Notes: generated by a model not told the origin, from the sequence alone. A stretch of DNA of 59,622 nt from Clostridia bacterium (GCA_017397765.1 JAFQIB010000017.1:1-59622), one strand, 5' to 3'; counted from the stretch's first letter, positions 9,565 through 17,943 are shown. Numbers and translations are program-made.

Positions 9565-10317
9565 TCATGCATCCTGGGGTTTCCGGGCGGTGAAATGCCA
9601 TCGCTGCTCCTTGTCCCGCGGGGCCTCCATGCGGCTGTTGCCGTAAACGTGGATATCCACATAGCCGCAGCCGGAAAGCAGCGCCGTCAGGCCCTCCCGG
9701 GTGTGGGCCCGCTGCCGCTGGGTCTCGTCGATCCGGCGGTACCGCCCATCCTTCTCCTGAAGGAAAAAGCACAACGCCATGTCGCAGATGCCCGTCTTTT
9801 TGCTGAAGCTGTTCTGCCACATGTAGGTCACGTCCTCGCGGTCCTCCACGATCAGCTCGTTCCCCAGCACATTTTCCAGCTTCCAGGGGGTGGAAATATC
9901 AAAGATCAGCACGCCGCCGGGCCGCATCGTCGCATAGGCGGCCTGGAAGAAGGCGCGGACGTCCTCGTCGGTGAGGAGGTAATTTACGCCGTCGCAGGTG
10001 GCCAGCACCGCATCCATCTGCCGGTGCAGATGAAGGCTGCGCATGTCCTGCTGGATGAAGGGCATGCCCACGCCCTGCTTTCTCGCCTTCTGGGCGGCGA
10101 TCCACAGCATCTCCTGGGACAGATCCACACCGGTCATCTGGAATCCCCGCCGGACCAGCGGCAGCGTCAGCCCGCCGGTGCCGCAGGCGCATTCGCACAC
10201 CTTGCCGCCCTGCTGCACGCCGTTGGCCCACAGCAGCTCCCGGTAAAAATCCGCCCAGCGCTCATAGTTCACATTGTCCATGAGCTGGTCGTATACTTCC
10301 GCAAAACTCGTGTACAA
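9565..10317 (-). CDS. Class I SAM-dependent methyltransferase
   Basis: The 250-residue product has a Rossmann methyltransferase fold. Motif I is CECACGTGGLTLPLV near residue 40, an acidic residue follows in MTGVDLSQEML, QQDMRS is motif II-like, and PGGVLIFDISTP is post-motif. The N-terminus (SFAEVYDQLMDNVNY) matches the YqeM/small-molecule methyltransferase type often annotated Methyltransf_25. The substrate is unknown. It begins 6 nt after the SASP gene ends, so the two are very likely co-transcribed. Confidence 0.85.
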   Translation of the reverse strand: MYTSFAEVYDQLMDNVNYERWADFYRELLWANGVQQGGKVCECACGTGGLTLPLVRRGFQMTGVDLSQEMLWIAAQKARKQGVGMPFIQQDMRSLHLHRQMDAVLATCDGVNYLLTDEDVRAFFQAAYATMRPGGVLIFDISTPWKLENVLGNELIVEDREDVTYMWQNSFSKKTGICDMALCFFLQEKDGRYRRIDETQRQRAHTREGLTALLSGCGYVDIHVYGNSRMEAPRDKEQRWHFTARKPQDA

Positions 10318-10323
10318 TTCCCG

Positions 10324-10485
10324 TTACTCCTGTTTGTGCGGCGGATGGCGCAAGGTCGCGCCGATGCGGCCCGTCTCCTTGGCAGACAGGCCCGGCCAGC
10401 CCATTTCCCTGAGCCGCCCGGTCAGTCCCAGGCGCTCCGCCGCTTCATATTTTCGTTTCTGCTCCGGTCTCAGCCGCCAGTCCAT
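10324..10485 (-). CDS. Small acid-soluble spore protein, alpha/beta type
   Basis: This 53-residue gene begins with ATG at 10485 after GGAGGTGTGCG. The product contains KYEAAERLGLTGRL and GWPGLSAKETGRIGA. These correspond to the conserved alpha/beta SASP blocks, including the glutamate-glycine region cut by the GPR protease at germination. Such proteins coat and protect spore DNA. It lacks the long C-terminal helix of canonical SspA-type proteins and resembles the short clostridial variants. It lies inside an otherwise vegetative-looking run, which raises the possibility of an internal forespore promoter. None was clearly seen. Confidence 0.82.
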   Translation of the reverse strand: MDWRLRPEQKRKYEAAERLGLTGRLREMGWPGLSAKETGRIGATLRHPPHKQE

Positions 10486-10537
10486 CGCACACCTCCGCAG
10501 GATATATTGGCGTTAGCATGCGCGGCGGGCGGATAAA

Positions 10538-11611
10538 TCATTCTCCCTGTTCCTTCGTTTCCGGCTTCTCCTGGCTGACATAGCCGTTCTCCCAGGGCAT
10601 GAGCTCCCGCTCTTCCTCTTCGTCCTCGTACTCCTCGTCTTCCTCCTCCGCCAGGCCGCGGTTGACCTGCGCACCCTCGATGCGGCTGTTGATGTACTTG
10701 TCAAACTGCGCATTGGTGAAGGAGGCCGTCACAAAGCGGGACAGGGTGAAGCCGATCAGCACATAGTAGGCAAAGGCGATCAGCAGCACCCAGATGCTGC
10801 CCGTGAGGAAGGTCAGCACCAGGGTGAGCGCCATGGGCACGCACAGCAGCAGACGCACGCCCACGCTCTGGGGCAGACGGCCGATGCACAGCAGCAGGCT
10901 GTTGCGCAGCAGCACCTTGAGGCTCATCCGGTAGGTTACCATCATCGGATAGGTGTAGGTCACCGCGCAGAACCAGACGATCGCAATCATCAGCGTCAGC
11001 GTCTGGGGAATGACCATGAGCCAGTTCTGGGCTGCCAATCCGCCGTAGAAGTCCCAGCCAAGCCAGGCCAGGATGGGCATCAGGGAGGTGATGAAGGAGA
11101 TCACCAGCGCCTGCTTCCAGTTTTCCTTCATCGCGTCCTTCATATCGGACCACATGAAGGCATGCTCATCCCGCGCCCAGTTGCGGGTGACATAGGCCAC
11201 GCCCGCCGTCCAGGGGCCGGTGATGGTGATGCAGGGGATCAGCAGCAGGAGCGTCATGGTGACCATGCCCGGCAGCAGGGACACCTGCTGGTTCAGCAGC
11301 GCCTCCTGCTCCTCCGCCGTCATCTCCATCTGTACGATCTGCGTGGTCACCTGACCGTCCGCACCCACCATGGTCTCCTCCACCGTAGGCGCCGCGCCCA
11401 TTGTCAGCACATACATCACCAGCATCGCAATCACCAGGATCGTAGGCGCCCAGGGCAGCACATAGATCAGATTCATCCGGCACAGGCCGCTCAGGCGAAC
11501 CTTCAGCATCTCCCCAAACAGCTGCCACCGGGTGCGCGGCAGATCCTCGGGATTATAATCGCCCTTTCCGGATTTTCCGTAGTAGTAGTTGTTGACAAAC
11601 TTTCCAAACAT
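10538..11611 (-). CDS. YesL/DUF624-like integral membrane protein
   Basis: The 357-residue protein has about six hydrophobic segments. The family hallmark is GPWTAGVAYVTRNWARDEHAFMWSD followed by MKENWKQALV, seen in DUF624/YesL proteins, which often sit near carbohydrate uptake genes. It ends in a strongly acidic cytoplasmic tail (EEEDEEYEDEEEE). It is the first gene of the minus-strand run. Upstream, TATAAT lies at 11694-11689 with only a weak -35. Function in this family is not established. Confidence 0.7.
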   Translation of the reverse strand: MFGKFVNNYYYGKSGKGDYNPEDLPRTRWQLFGEMLKVRLSGLCRMNLIYVLPWAPTILVIAMLVMYVLTMGAAPTVEETMVGADGQVTTQIVQMEMTAEEQEALLNQQVSLLPGMVTMTLLLLIPCITITGPWTAGVAYVTRNWARDEHAFMWSDMKDAMKENWKQALVISFITSLMPILAWLGWDFYGGLAAQNWLMVIPQTLTLMIAIVWFCAVTYTYPMMVTYRMSLKVLLRNSLLLCIGRLPQSVGVRLLLCVPMALTLVLTFLTGSIWVLLIAFAYYVLIGFTLSRFVTASFTNAQFDKYINSRIEGAQVNRGLAEEEDEEYEDEEEERELMPWENGYVSQEKPETKEQGE

Positions 11612-11769
11612 CGCAGGAGTCCTCCTCCGGTTCTCAAAACCGTTTTTTCGACAGCCACCTCGTCGCCATAGGCAGACGATATCATCTTATTATATCATAT
11701 GATCCCCGTTTTGAAAAGCAGAAACACGCCACACTTTTGGTTTTCTTTTCCGGATGTTCCCGTTCCGTC

Positions 11770-11799
11770 TTGACAGATTTCGATTGCATCCGATATAAT
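11770..11799 (+). promoter_or_regulatory. SigmaA-type promoter for DUF3842 and ECF genes
   Basis: TTGACA at 11770-11775 and TATAAT at 11794-11799 with an 18-bp spacer, 30 bp ahead of the DUF3842 start codon. Confidence 0.75.
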
Positions 11800-11828
11800 C
11801 AACGGGTATGGAAACGAGGTGAAACCGG

Positions 11829-12251
11829 ATGAAGATCCTGATTATCGACGGCCAGAGCGGCCGTCTCGGCGCCCAGATCATCGAAGGCTTGCGAAAAGCC
11901 GGATTGTCCGCCCCGCACCAGCTCATTGCGGTGGGCACAAACGCCCTGGCCACCAGCGGCATGATCAACGCCGGCGCAGATCAGGGCGCCTCCGGAGAAA
12001 ACGCCGTGGTCGTGCAGTGCCGCCGCGCCGACATCATTGCCGGCCCCATCGGCATCACGCTGGCGGACGCCATGCTGGGGGAAATCACCCCGCCCATGGC
12101 CGTCGCCGTGGGGCAAAGCAGCGCCGCCCGCGTCCTGCTGCCCTCGGACCGCTGCAGCACCTTCGTCATCGGCGCTGCGCCCCTGAGCAGGAAGCAGCAG
12201 ATCGACGCTGCCGTGCAGCAGATCCTCGCCCTCTGTTCCCCCGTATCCTGA
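11829..12251 (+). CDS. DUF3842 family protein
   Basis: The 140-residue protein begins MKILIIDGQSGRLGAQIIEG, a Rossmann-like nucleotide-binding start, and contains GTNALATSGMINAGADQGASGEN and DIIAGPIGI, the DUF3842 signature. The start has GAGGTG upstream. DUF3842 genes are known beside ECF transporter S-component genes, as here, so a link to vitamin or small-molecule metabolism is plausible. No reaction is established. Confidence 0.85.
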   Translation: MKILIIDGQSGRLGAQIIEGLRKAGLSAPHQLIAVGTNALATSGMINAGADQGASGENAVVVQCRRADIIAGPIGITLADAMLGEITPPMAVAVGQSSAARVLLPSDRCSTFVIGAAPLSRKQQIDAAVQQILALCSPVS

Positions 12252-12321
12252 CTGTCCTGAACCGCGTCATGAAGGCGCTTCTCCCATCCAAGATGGTCAC
12301 TACAAGCAAGGGAGAAGAATC

Positions 12322-12867
12322 ATGAGCAACAACACCATCCGAATCCAGAAGCTTGTCCTCTCGGCAGCCTGCCTTGCGCTTTGCATGGTGCTGCCCTTCC
12401 TGACCGGGCAGATCCCGGAGATCGGCAGCATGCTCTGCCCGATGCACATCCCCGTGCTGCTGTGCGGCTTCCTGTGCGGGCCGGCCTGGGGCGCTGTGGT
12501 TGGCGCAATCGCGCCGCTGCTGCGCTTTGCCCTGTTCGGCATGCCGCCGCTGATGCCCACCGGCGCAGCCATGTGCTTTGAGCTGGCGGCCTACGGCGCA
12601 GTAGCCGGCTTGCTGTACCGCGCTTTGCCCCGCAGCACCCGCAGCGTCTATCTGTCCCTGATCGCTGCCATGCTCTGCGGCCGCATCCTCTGGGGCATTG
12701 TCCGCGTGCTGCTCACCGGCGTGACGGGCTCCCCTTTTACCTGGGCAGCCTTCCTCAGCGGCGCATTCACCTCCGCTGTTCCGGGCATGATCCTCCATCT
12801 GCTGCTGATCCCCGTGATCGTGCTGGCGCTGGAGCGGGCCCTGCCCTGGTTGAAGGCCCACAAGTGA
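12322..12867 (+). CDS. ECF transporter S component (vitamin-type, substrate unknown)
   Basis: The 181-residue protein has five to six membrane segments and the S-component pattern: LCPMHIPVLLCGFLCGPAWG, VVGAIAPLLRFALFGMPPLMP and FELAAYGAVAGLLY. It would pair with a shared energising module (EcfA-EcfA'-EcfT) encoded elsewhere or with the one near 34-36 kb. The start follows GGGAGAAGAATC. It is 70 nt downstream of DUF3842 and shares its promoter. No substrate riboswitch is present, so the vitamin is undetermined. Confidence 0.8.
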   Translation: MSNNTIRIQKLVLSAACLALCMVLPFLTGQIPEIGSMLCPMHIPVLLCGFLCGPAWGAVVGAIAPLLRFALFGMPPLMPTGAAMCFELAAYGAVAGLLYRALPRSTRSVYLSLIAAMLCGRILWGIVRVLLTGVTGSPFTWAAFLSGAFTSAVPGMILHLLLIPVIVLALERALPWLKAHK

Positions 12868-12877
12868 AAAAACTGAA

Positions 12878-12912
12878 GGCGGTCTCCCCCAGGGAGGCCG
12901 CTTTCATTTATT
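12878..12912 (+). terminator. Terminator after the ECF S gene
   Basis: GGCGGTCTCCC pairs with GGGAGGCCGC, with one wobble pair, over a 3-nt loop, followed by a T-rich stretch. Confidence 0.65.
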
Positions 12913-13007
12913 GCAGCTTTTTCTCAAAATAAAGATCGGCCGTGCCAGCTGGCTGTGACACGGCGCTGGGCCAGCCGATTCGCTTTTTTGGGGGGATCAT
13001 TGAGCTC

Positions 13008-13520
13008 GATCAACTGGAATTGGCAGTGCCAAAGGATCTCCCGCTGGGAGAGCTGTCAGCGTCAGCTGGCTGGAGGGCTATTTTCTGTCGCATGATTTCA
13101 CAATTGCTTTTCCTCAGCGGCAAGACTGTTCTGCATCTGGGTAGCCACTTTCGCGCGTCGAAGGGTCATCGACCCGCGCGCACAAAGCCGCCGGGGGGAA
13201 GCAAAAACAGCTTCCCCCCGGACCCCCTCCGTTCTCCTGAGTGGGCGTAGTGGCGGCTGCATTCGGGGCGGCTCGATTGCAGAGGGGTTCTTTGAATTTC
13301 CGCCAAAGCGGAAGAACCCCTCTGCAAAAACGCCGCATTGTTCCTTTTGAGGTCTCGCTGCAGCCGCCGCGGCTTGTACATATGGGTGCCCGAAGTGAAT
13401 GGAAATCGTAAGGGGTGCGGGACTTCAAAACCTTCCCCTCGGGGGAAGGTGGCACGGCGTAAGCCGTGACGGATGAGGCCGTCAGCAGCAGGCTCGATTG
13501 CCCCGCTAAATCCCAATTTG
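13008..13520 (+). repeat. ~515-bp intergenic repeat element, copy A
   Basis: This segment recurs in inverted orientation at 23089-23604 and is near-identical over most of its length. It is a chain of hairpins: CTCCC/GGGAG, GGGGGGAAGC with GCTTCCCCCC, GCAGAGGGGTTCTT with AAGAACCCCTCTGC enclosing CCGC-caaa-GCGG, CCTTCCCC with GGGGAAGG, and CACGGC-GTAA-GCCGTG. Loops differ between copies while stems are kept. No coding capacity is shared by the two copies. It has no transposase and looks like a composite REP-like or non-autonomous element. Confidence 0.85.
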
Positions 13521-13532
13521 CCGCATGCAAAA

Positions 13533-13575
13533 AAGCGCACCTGCTCCCACGTCAAGGCGGTCTGCAGGTGCGCTT
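13533..13575 (-). terminator. Terminator of the minus-strand XRE gene
   Basis: AAGCGCACCTGC and GCAGGTGCGCTT form a 12-bp stem. On the minus strand it runs into TTTTTTGC, so it fits an intrinsic terminator for the 13592-13921 gene. Confidence 0.75.
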
Positions 13576-13591
13576 CCAGTGTCCCGCCGCA

Positions 13592-13921
13592 TCACGTCAG
13601 CGAGGTCAGATAGGCGTCAAGGATGCGCAGGGCGGTTTCTTTCTGCTGGGGATTGCAGGCCTGCAGCCGGGCAAGTATGTCTTCCTCGCGGGCGGAGTTG
13701 CATTCATTGTCCTTCATAAAGATCTCGTTCGGGGTGACGTGCAGCGCGTCGCAGGCCTTCAGAACGGTGGAAATGCGGACGTCTGCAATGCCGCGTTCCA
13801 GCTCCGAATAGGTGCGGTCGGAAAGGCCGGCGTCTGTTGCAACCTCCAACTGCGTTTTTCCGTATTGCCTGCGGATCTGATAAAACTTGTCGCCGATGGC
13901 ATGCGAATCGTGAATAATCAT
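13592..13921 (-). CDS. XRE-family transcriptional regulator (leftward)
   Basis: The start is ATG at 13921 (MIIHDSHAIGDKF) after GAGGTG. The 109-residue product has a helix-turn-helix of the Cro/CI type: KTQLEVATDAGLSDRTYSELERG, then ISTVLKACDALHVTPNEIF. The C-terminal 35 residues are a short helical tail. It is divergent from a second XRE gene. The region between carries inverted operator-like sequences, so mutual or self regulation is likely. Confidence 0.85.
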   Translation of the reverse strand: MIIHDSHAIGDKFYQIRRQYGKTQLEVATDAGLSDRTYSELERGIADVRISTVLKACDALHVTPNEIFMKDNECNSAREEDILARLQACNPQQKETALRILDAYLTSLT

Positions 13922-13932
13922 CAAAACACCTC

Positions 13933-14014
13933 TAACGTTACGTTATATCCAAATTATAGTGTGAGTATGCTTTGACAAACCGCAACGTTAGTGTTAATAT
14001 AGACACACTATAAT
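13933..14014. promoter_or_regulatory. Shared divergent promoter and operator region of two XRE genes
   Basis: Rightward promoter: TTGACA 13972-13977, 17-bp spacer, TAATAT 13995-14000. The leftward -10 is TATAAT at 13957-13952. ATTATAGTGTG (13953-13963) and its exact complement CACACTATAAT (14004-14014) bracket the promoter. AACGTTA occurs at 13934-13940 and 13984-13990. This is the layout expected of a regulatory switch. Confidence 0.75.
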
Positions 14015-14036
14015 GTTATTGTTGCAGAGGTGAATC

Positions 14037-14342
14037 ATGGACTACAAGCTGCTTGGTATGAAAATCCGCCTGTTCCGACGCAAACAGGGTCTGACACAGG
14101 AGCAGCTGGCGGAGCGGACGGAGCTGTCCGCCTCCTTCATCAGCCACATTGAACGGGGCAACCGCATCTCCAGCCTGGAAACGGTGATGAAGCTGTGCCA
14201 TGTGCTGCAGGTCACGCCCAACGATCTGCTGCAGGAGGAAAAGCTGCTATCCGAGTTGACGCTGCCCGAGCAGATCAGCCTTTCCCCAAGGGAGCTGCTG
14301 CAGGCAATCGCGCTCCTGCTCGCCGGGCAGGAAAAACCTTGA
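14037..14342 (+). CDS. XRE-family transcriptional regulator (rightward)
   Basis: The 101-residue protein carries a canonical HTH_3 domain: LTQEQLAERTELSASFISHIERG, followed by SSLETVMKLCHVLQVTPNDLL. The last 35 residues are a helical tail rich in leucine. GAGGTG precedes the start. It is divergent from the 13592-13921 gene and is separated from it by the palindrome-rich promoter region. Targets beyond this locus cannot be inferred. Confidence 0.88.
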   Translation: MDYKLLGMKIRLFRRKQGLTQEQLAERTELSASFISHIERGNRISSLETVMKLCHVLQVTPNDLLQEEKLLSELTLPEQISLSPRELLQAIALLLAGQEKP

Positions 14343-14361
14343 TTTCTCCGGTAAATACCCC

Positions 14362-14390
14362 TTGCAAAATCCCGGCGAATCGCATATAAT
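14362..14390 (+). promoter_or_regulatory. Promoter of the ileS T-box leader
   Basis: TTGCAA at 14362-14367, a 17-bp spacer and TATAAT at 14385-14390, directly upstream of the T-box leader. Confidence 0.75.
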
Positions 14391-14404
14391 AGCAGGGAAC
14401 GTTC

Positions 14405-14659
14405 ACTTGGATGGGGACGGCGAGGCAGCGCGCCTTCAGCGAGCCGGGGTTTGGTGGAAGCCCGGCAGGAAAGCGAACCTGCGCAGATCACCCCGGAGTG
14501 AGGCTTCCTGAAAACAGTAGGGAGGCCCGGGCGCTCCCGATACAGGGCAGGCATGTCATCAAGGCATGCGATGAGGGGACAGCTGCTGCTGTCAAGCTTG
14601 GGTGGTACCGCGGATAGATTTCAATCATCCGTCCCAGTGTTTGCTGGGGCGGATTTTTT
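14405..14659 (+). promoter_or_regulatory. T-box riboswitch (isoleucine) with terminator
   Basis: The leader has the T-box hallmarks. A stem I region has AGCGAG and the GGGGTTTGGTGGAA apical part. The specifier codon ATC (Ile) at 14487-14489 is followed by ACCCCGGAGTGAGGC. The T-box TGGGTGGTACCGCG lies at 14599-14612. The terminator stem (14627-14637 with 14644-14654) is followed by six T. Uncharged tRNA-Ile binding would favour the antiterminator and raise ileS expression. About 130 nt of extra hairpin-forming sequence separates the terminator from ileS. Confidence 0.93.
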
Positions 14660-14793
14660 GCATTTCGCCCCGAAAGATTTCCAAAGGGCGATCGGAAAGC
14701 CCTTTGGTCGCGTCCGCAGACGCGAAACCCCTTTGATAATACCAGGCTGGTATAGAAAAGGGGTTCTGTCCGGAGATTTCAGGAGGTAACACA

Positions 14794-17700
14794 ATGTACA
14801 AGAAAGTAGCAACCGACATGAACTTCCCGGCGCGTGAGAAGGAGATCGCTGCGCTGTGGAAGCAGAACGACGTGGTGCGCCGTTCCTTCGGCCACCGCAA
14901 GGATGGCGAGACCTTCACCTTCTACGACGGCCCGCCCACGGCCAACGGCAAGCCCCACATCGGCCACATCGAGACCCGCGTCATCAAGGATCTCATCCCC
15001 CGCTACCACACCATGAAGGGCAAGAACGTGCTGCGCAAGGCCGGCTGGGATACCCACGGTCTGCCCGTTGAGCTGGAGGTCGAGAAGATCCTGGGCCTGG
15101 ACGGCAAGCCCCAGATCGAGTCCTACGGCATCGAGCCCTTCATCGGCGAGTGCAAGAAGAGCGTGTGGAAGTATCTGCACGACTGGGAGGAGATGTCCGA
15201 GCAGGTCGGCTACTGGGTCGACATGGAGCATCCCTATATCACCTACCATGACGATTACATCGAGTCCGAGTGGTGGAGCCTGAAGACCATCCACGAGAAG
15301 GGTCTGCTGTATCAGGGCCACAAGATCGTGCCCTACTGCCCCCGCTGCGGCACCGCGCTGTCCTCCCACGAGGTGGCGCAGGGCTACAAGCTGGTGAAGG
15401 AAGTGTCCGCCTACGTGCGCTTCAAGGTTGCGGGTGAGGAGAACACCTACCTGCTGGCCTGGACCACCACCCCCTGGACGCTGCCCTCCAACCTGGCGCT
15501 GTGCGTCAATCCCCATGATACCTATGTGAAGTTCACCGCCGACGACGGCAAGACCTACATCATGGCCAAGGCCCTGGTGGAAAGCTGCTTCCCCGGCGAG
15601 GAAGTGACCTTCACGGCGGAAATGACCGGCTCCGAGCTCAAGGGCCTGCATTACGAGCCCCTGTTCGACTTTGCTAAGGGCAAGGTGGACAAGGACGCCT
15701 GGTTCGTGGTGTGCGACGAGTACGTCACCATGACCGACGGTACCGGCATCGTGCATATCGCCCCCGCCTTCGGTGAGGACGATAACCGCGTCTGCCGCGA
15801 GAACGACGTGCCCTTTGTCAACTTCGTGGACAATCAGGGCTGCATGACCGAGGACACCAAGTGGCCCGGCGTGTTCGTCAAGAAGGCTGATCCCATGGTG
15901 CTGGAGGATCTGAAGGCGCGCGATCTGCTCTTCAAGCCCCAGCCCTTCGAGCATGATTATCCCTTCTGCTGGCGCTGCGATACGCCCCTGCTGTACTACG
16001 CCCGCCCCACCTGGTTCATCCAGATGACCAAGGTGCGCGACCAGCTGGTGCGCAATAACCGCACCGTCAACTGGATGCCCGACAACATCAAGGAAGGCCG
16101 CATGGGCACCTGGCTGGAGAACGTCCATGACTGGGGCCTCTCCCGCGAGCGTTACTGGGGCACTCCCCTGCCCGTGTGGCAGTGCGGCTGCGGCAACATG
16201 CATGTGGTCGGCTCCCGCGCCGAGCTGCGCGAGATGGCCGTGACCGATCCGGGCGAGAACATCGAGCTGCATCGTCCCTTCATCGATGCGGTGAAGCTCC
16301 GCTGCCAGAAGTGCGGCGGCGAGATGGAGCGTGTCAAGGAGGTCATCGACTGCTGGTACGACTCCGGCTCCATGCCCTTCGCCCAGTGGCACTATCCCTT
16401 TGAGAACAAGGAGATGTTCGAGAAGAACTTCCCCGCCAACTTCATCTCCGAGGCCATCGACCAGACCCGCGGCTGGTTCTACACCCTGGAAGCCATCAGC
16501 ACCCTGCTGTTCGACCAGGCCCCCTTCAAGAACTGCATCGTCATGGGCCATGTTCAGGACGCCGAGGGCCGCAAGATGTCCAAGCACCTGGGCAACGTCG
16601 TCAATCCCTTTGACGCGCTGAACCAGTACGGTGCCGACGCCCTGCGCTGGTACTTCTACACCACCGCTGCGCCCTGGCTGCCCAAGCGCTTCTCCAAGGA
16701 GGCTGTGCAGGAGGTTCAGCGCAAGTTCCTGGCCACCCTGCAGAACGTCCACTCCTTCTTCTCCATGTACGCGGAGATCGACGGCTTTGATCCCAGCGCC
16801 CACAAGCTGGAGGATGTCGAGCTGTCCCTGATGGATAAGTGGATCCTCAGCAAGCTGAACAGCCTGATCCAGAAGGTGGACGACGACCTGGCGAACTACC
16901 GCATCGTCGAGCCTGCCGTGTCCATCCAGGACTTTGTGGACGAGCTGTCCAACTGGTATGTCCGCCGCGGCCGCGAGCGCTTCTGGGGCAAGGGCATGGC
17001 CGGCGACAAGGAAGCCGCCTTCGCCACCCTGTACCATGTGCTGGTGACGCTGTCGAAGGTCTGCGCACCCTTCATCCCCTTCATGGCGGAGGACATCTAC
17101 CAGAACCTCGTCGTGGCGAACGTCCCCGGCGCAATCGACTCCGTGCACCTGTGCGACTTCCCCGTGGCCGATGCCGCCCGCATCGACAAGGAGATGGAGG
17201 AGCAGATGGATGCGCTGGTGGAGGCCGTCCAGCTGGGCCGCGCCTGCCGCGCCCTGGCCAACATGAAGACCCGCCAGCCCGCTGCCCGCCTGTTCGTCAA
17301 GGGCGCGACCTTCGGCGCAGACTACCAGGCTCTGTGCGAGGATGAGCTGAATGTGAAGGAGGTCGTCTTCACCGACGACACCCGCGACTACACCACCTAC
17401 CAGCTCAAGCCCCAGATGCGTACCCTGGGCCGCAAGTACGGCAAGCTCCTGGGCGCAATCGGCCAGAACCTGGCGTCCATGGACGGCAATGAGGTCGTCG
17501 ACGCCTTTGCCCGCGGCGAGATGGTCACCTTCGAGCTGAACGGCACCCAGGTGGAGCTGGCCCAGGAGGACGTGCTGACCGCGCCCATGCAGAAGCCCGG
17601 CTTCGTTGCCCAGGAGGATCGCGGCGTGATGGTGGTGCTGGACACCAACCTGACCGAAGCGCTGATCCAGGAGGGCTACGTTCGCGAGGTTATCAGCAAG

Positions 17701-17928
17701 ATCCAGACCATGCGCAAGGACGCCGGCTTTGAGGTCACCGACCGCATCGACGTGCGCTACACCTGCGGCGATGTGCTCAACAGCGCCATCCAGTCCGGCC
17801 TGGACATGATCAAGAACGGCACCCTGGCCCTGACCGTTGCGGCGGGCGAGGCTGACGACACCTACACCACCCAGGAGTGGAAGATCAACGGCCAGAAGGC
17901 TGTAATCGCCGTCCGCGTGGCAAAGTAA
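14794..17928 (+). CDS. ileS: Isoleucyl-tRNA synthetase
   Basis: This enzyme charges tRNA-Ile with isoleucine and edits misactivated valine. The 1044-residue class I synthetase has the HIGH motif in GKPHIGH (about residues 54-60) and KMSKH near residue 594, where the usual final serine is histidine. The GWDTHGLPVE segment, the CP1 editing domain (WTTTPWTLPSNLA) and the tRNA anticodon-binding region (LSNWYVRRGRERFW) are present. Its length and HIGHIETRVIKD segment resemble the type 2 IleRS group, which is often mupirocin-insensitive; that trait is an inference. AGGAGG precedes the start, and the T-box leader controls it. Confidence 0.97.
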   Translation: MYKKVATDMNFPAREKEIAALWKQNDVVRRSFGHRKDGETFTFYDGPPTANGKPHIGHIETRVIKDLIPRYHTMKGKNVLRKAGWDTHGLPVELEVEKILGLDGKPQIESYGIEPFIGECKKSVWKYLHDWEEMSEQVGYWVDMEHPYITYHDDYIESEWWSLKTIHEKGLLYQGHKIVPYCPRCGTALSSHEVAQGYKLVKEVSAYVRFKVAGEENTYLLAWTTTPWTLPSNLALCVNPHDTYVKFTADDGKTYIMAKALVESCFPGEEVTFTAEMTGSELKGLHYEPLFDFAKGKVDKDAWFVVCDEYVTMTDGTGIVHIAPAFGEDDNRVCRENDVPFVNFVDNQGCMTEDTKWPGVFVKKADPMVLEDLKARDLLFKPQPFEHDYPFCWRCDTPLLYYARPTWFIQMTKVRDQLVRNNRTVNWMPDNIKEGRMGTWLENVHDWGLSRERYWGTPLPVWQCGCGNMHVVGSRAELREMAVTDPGENIELHRPFIDAVKLRCQKCGGEMERVKEVIDCWYDSGSMPFAQWHYPFENKEMFEKNFPANFISEAIDQTRGWFYTLEAISTLLFDQAPFKNCIVMGHVQDAEGRKMSKHLGNVVNPFDALNQYGADALRWYFYTTAAPWLPKRFSKEAVQEVQRKFLATLQNVHSFFSMYAEIDGFDPSAHKLEDVELSLMDKWILSKLNSLIQKVDDDLANYRIVEPAVSIQDFVDELSNWYVRRGRERFWGKGMAGDKEAAFATLYHVLVTLSKVCAPFIPFMAEDIYQNLVVANVPGAIDSVHLCDFPVADAARIDKEMEEQMDALVEAVQLGRACRALANMKTRQPAARLFVKGATFGADYQALCEDELNVKEVVFTDDTRDYTTYQLKPQMRTLGRKYGKLLGAIGQNLASMDGNEVVDAFARGEMVTFELNGTQVELAQEDVLTAPMQKPGFVAQEDRGVMVVLDTNLTEALIQEGYVREVISKIQTMRKDAGFEVTDRIDVRYTCGDVLNSAIQSGLDMIKNGTLALTVAAGEADDTYTTQEWKINGQKAVIAVRVAK

Positions 17929-17943
17929 GCTGCATATACGCCG

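Noticed and set aside
12322-12867. Assigning pantothenate or thiamine specificity to the first ECF S component
   Set aside because: The sequence shows the S-component fold but no riboswitch or pathway neighbour that fixes the substrate.
13114-13555. Open frames across the 515-bp repeat
   Set aside because: Frames differ between the two copies and are broken by indels, so the repeat is not coding.
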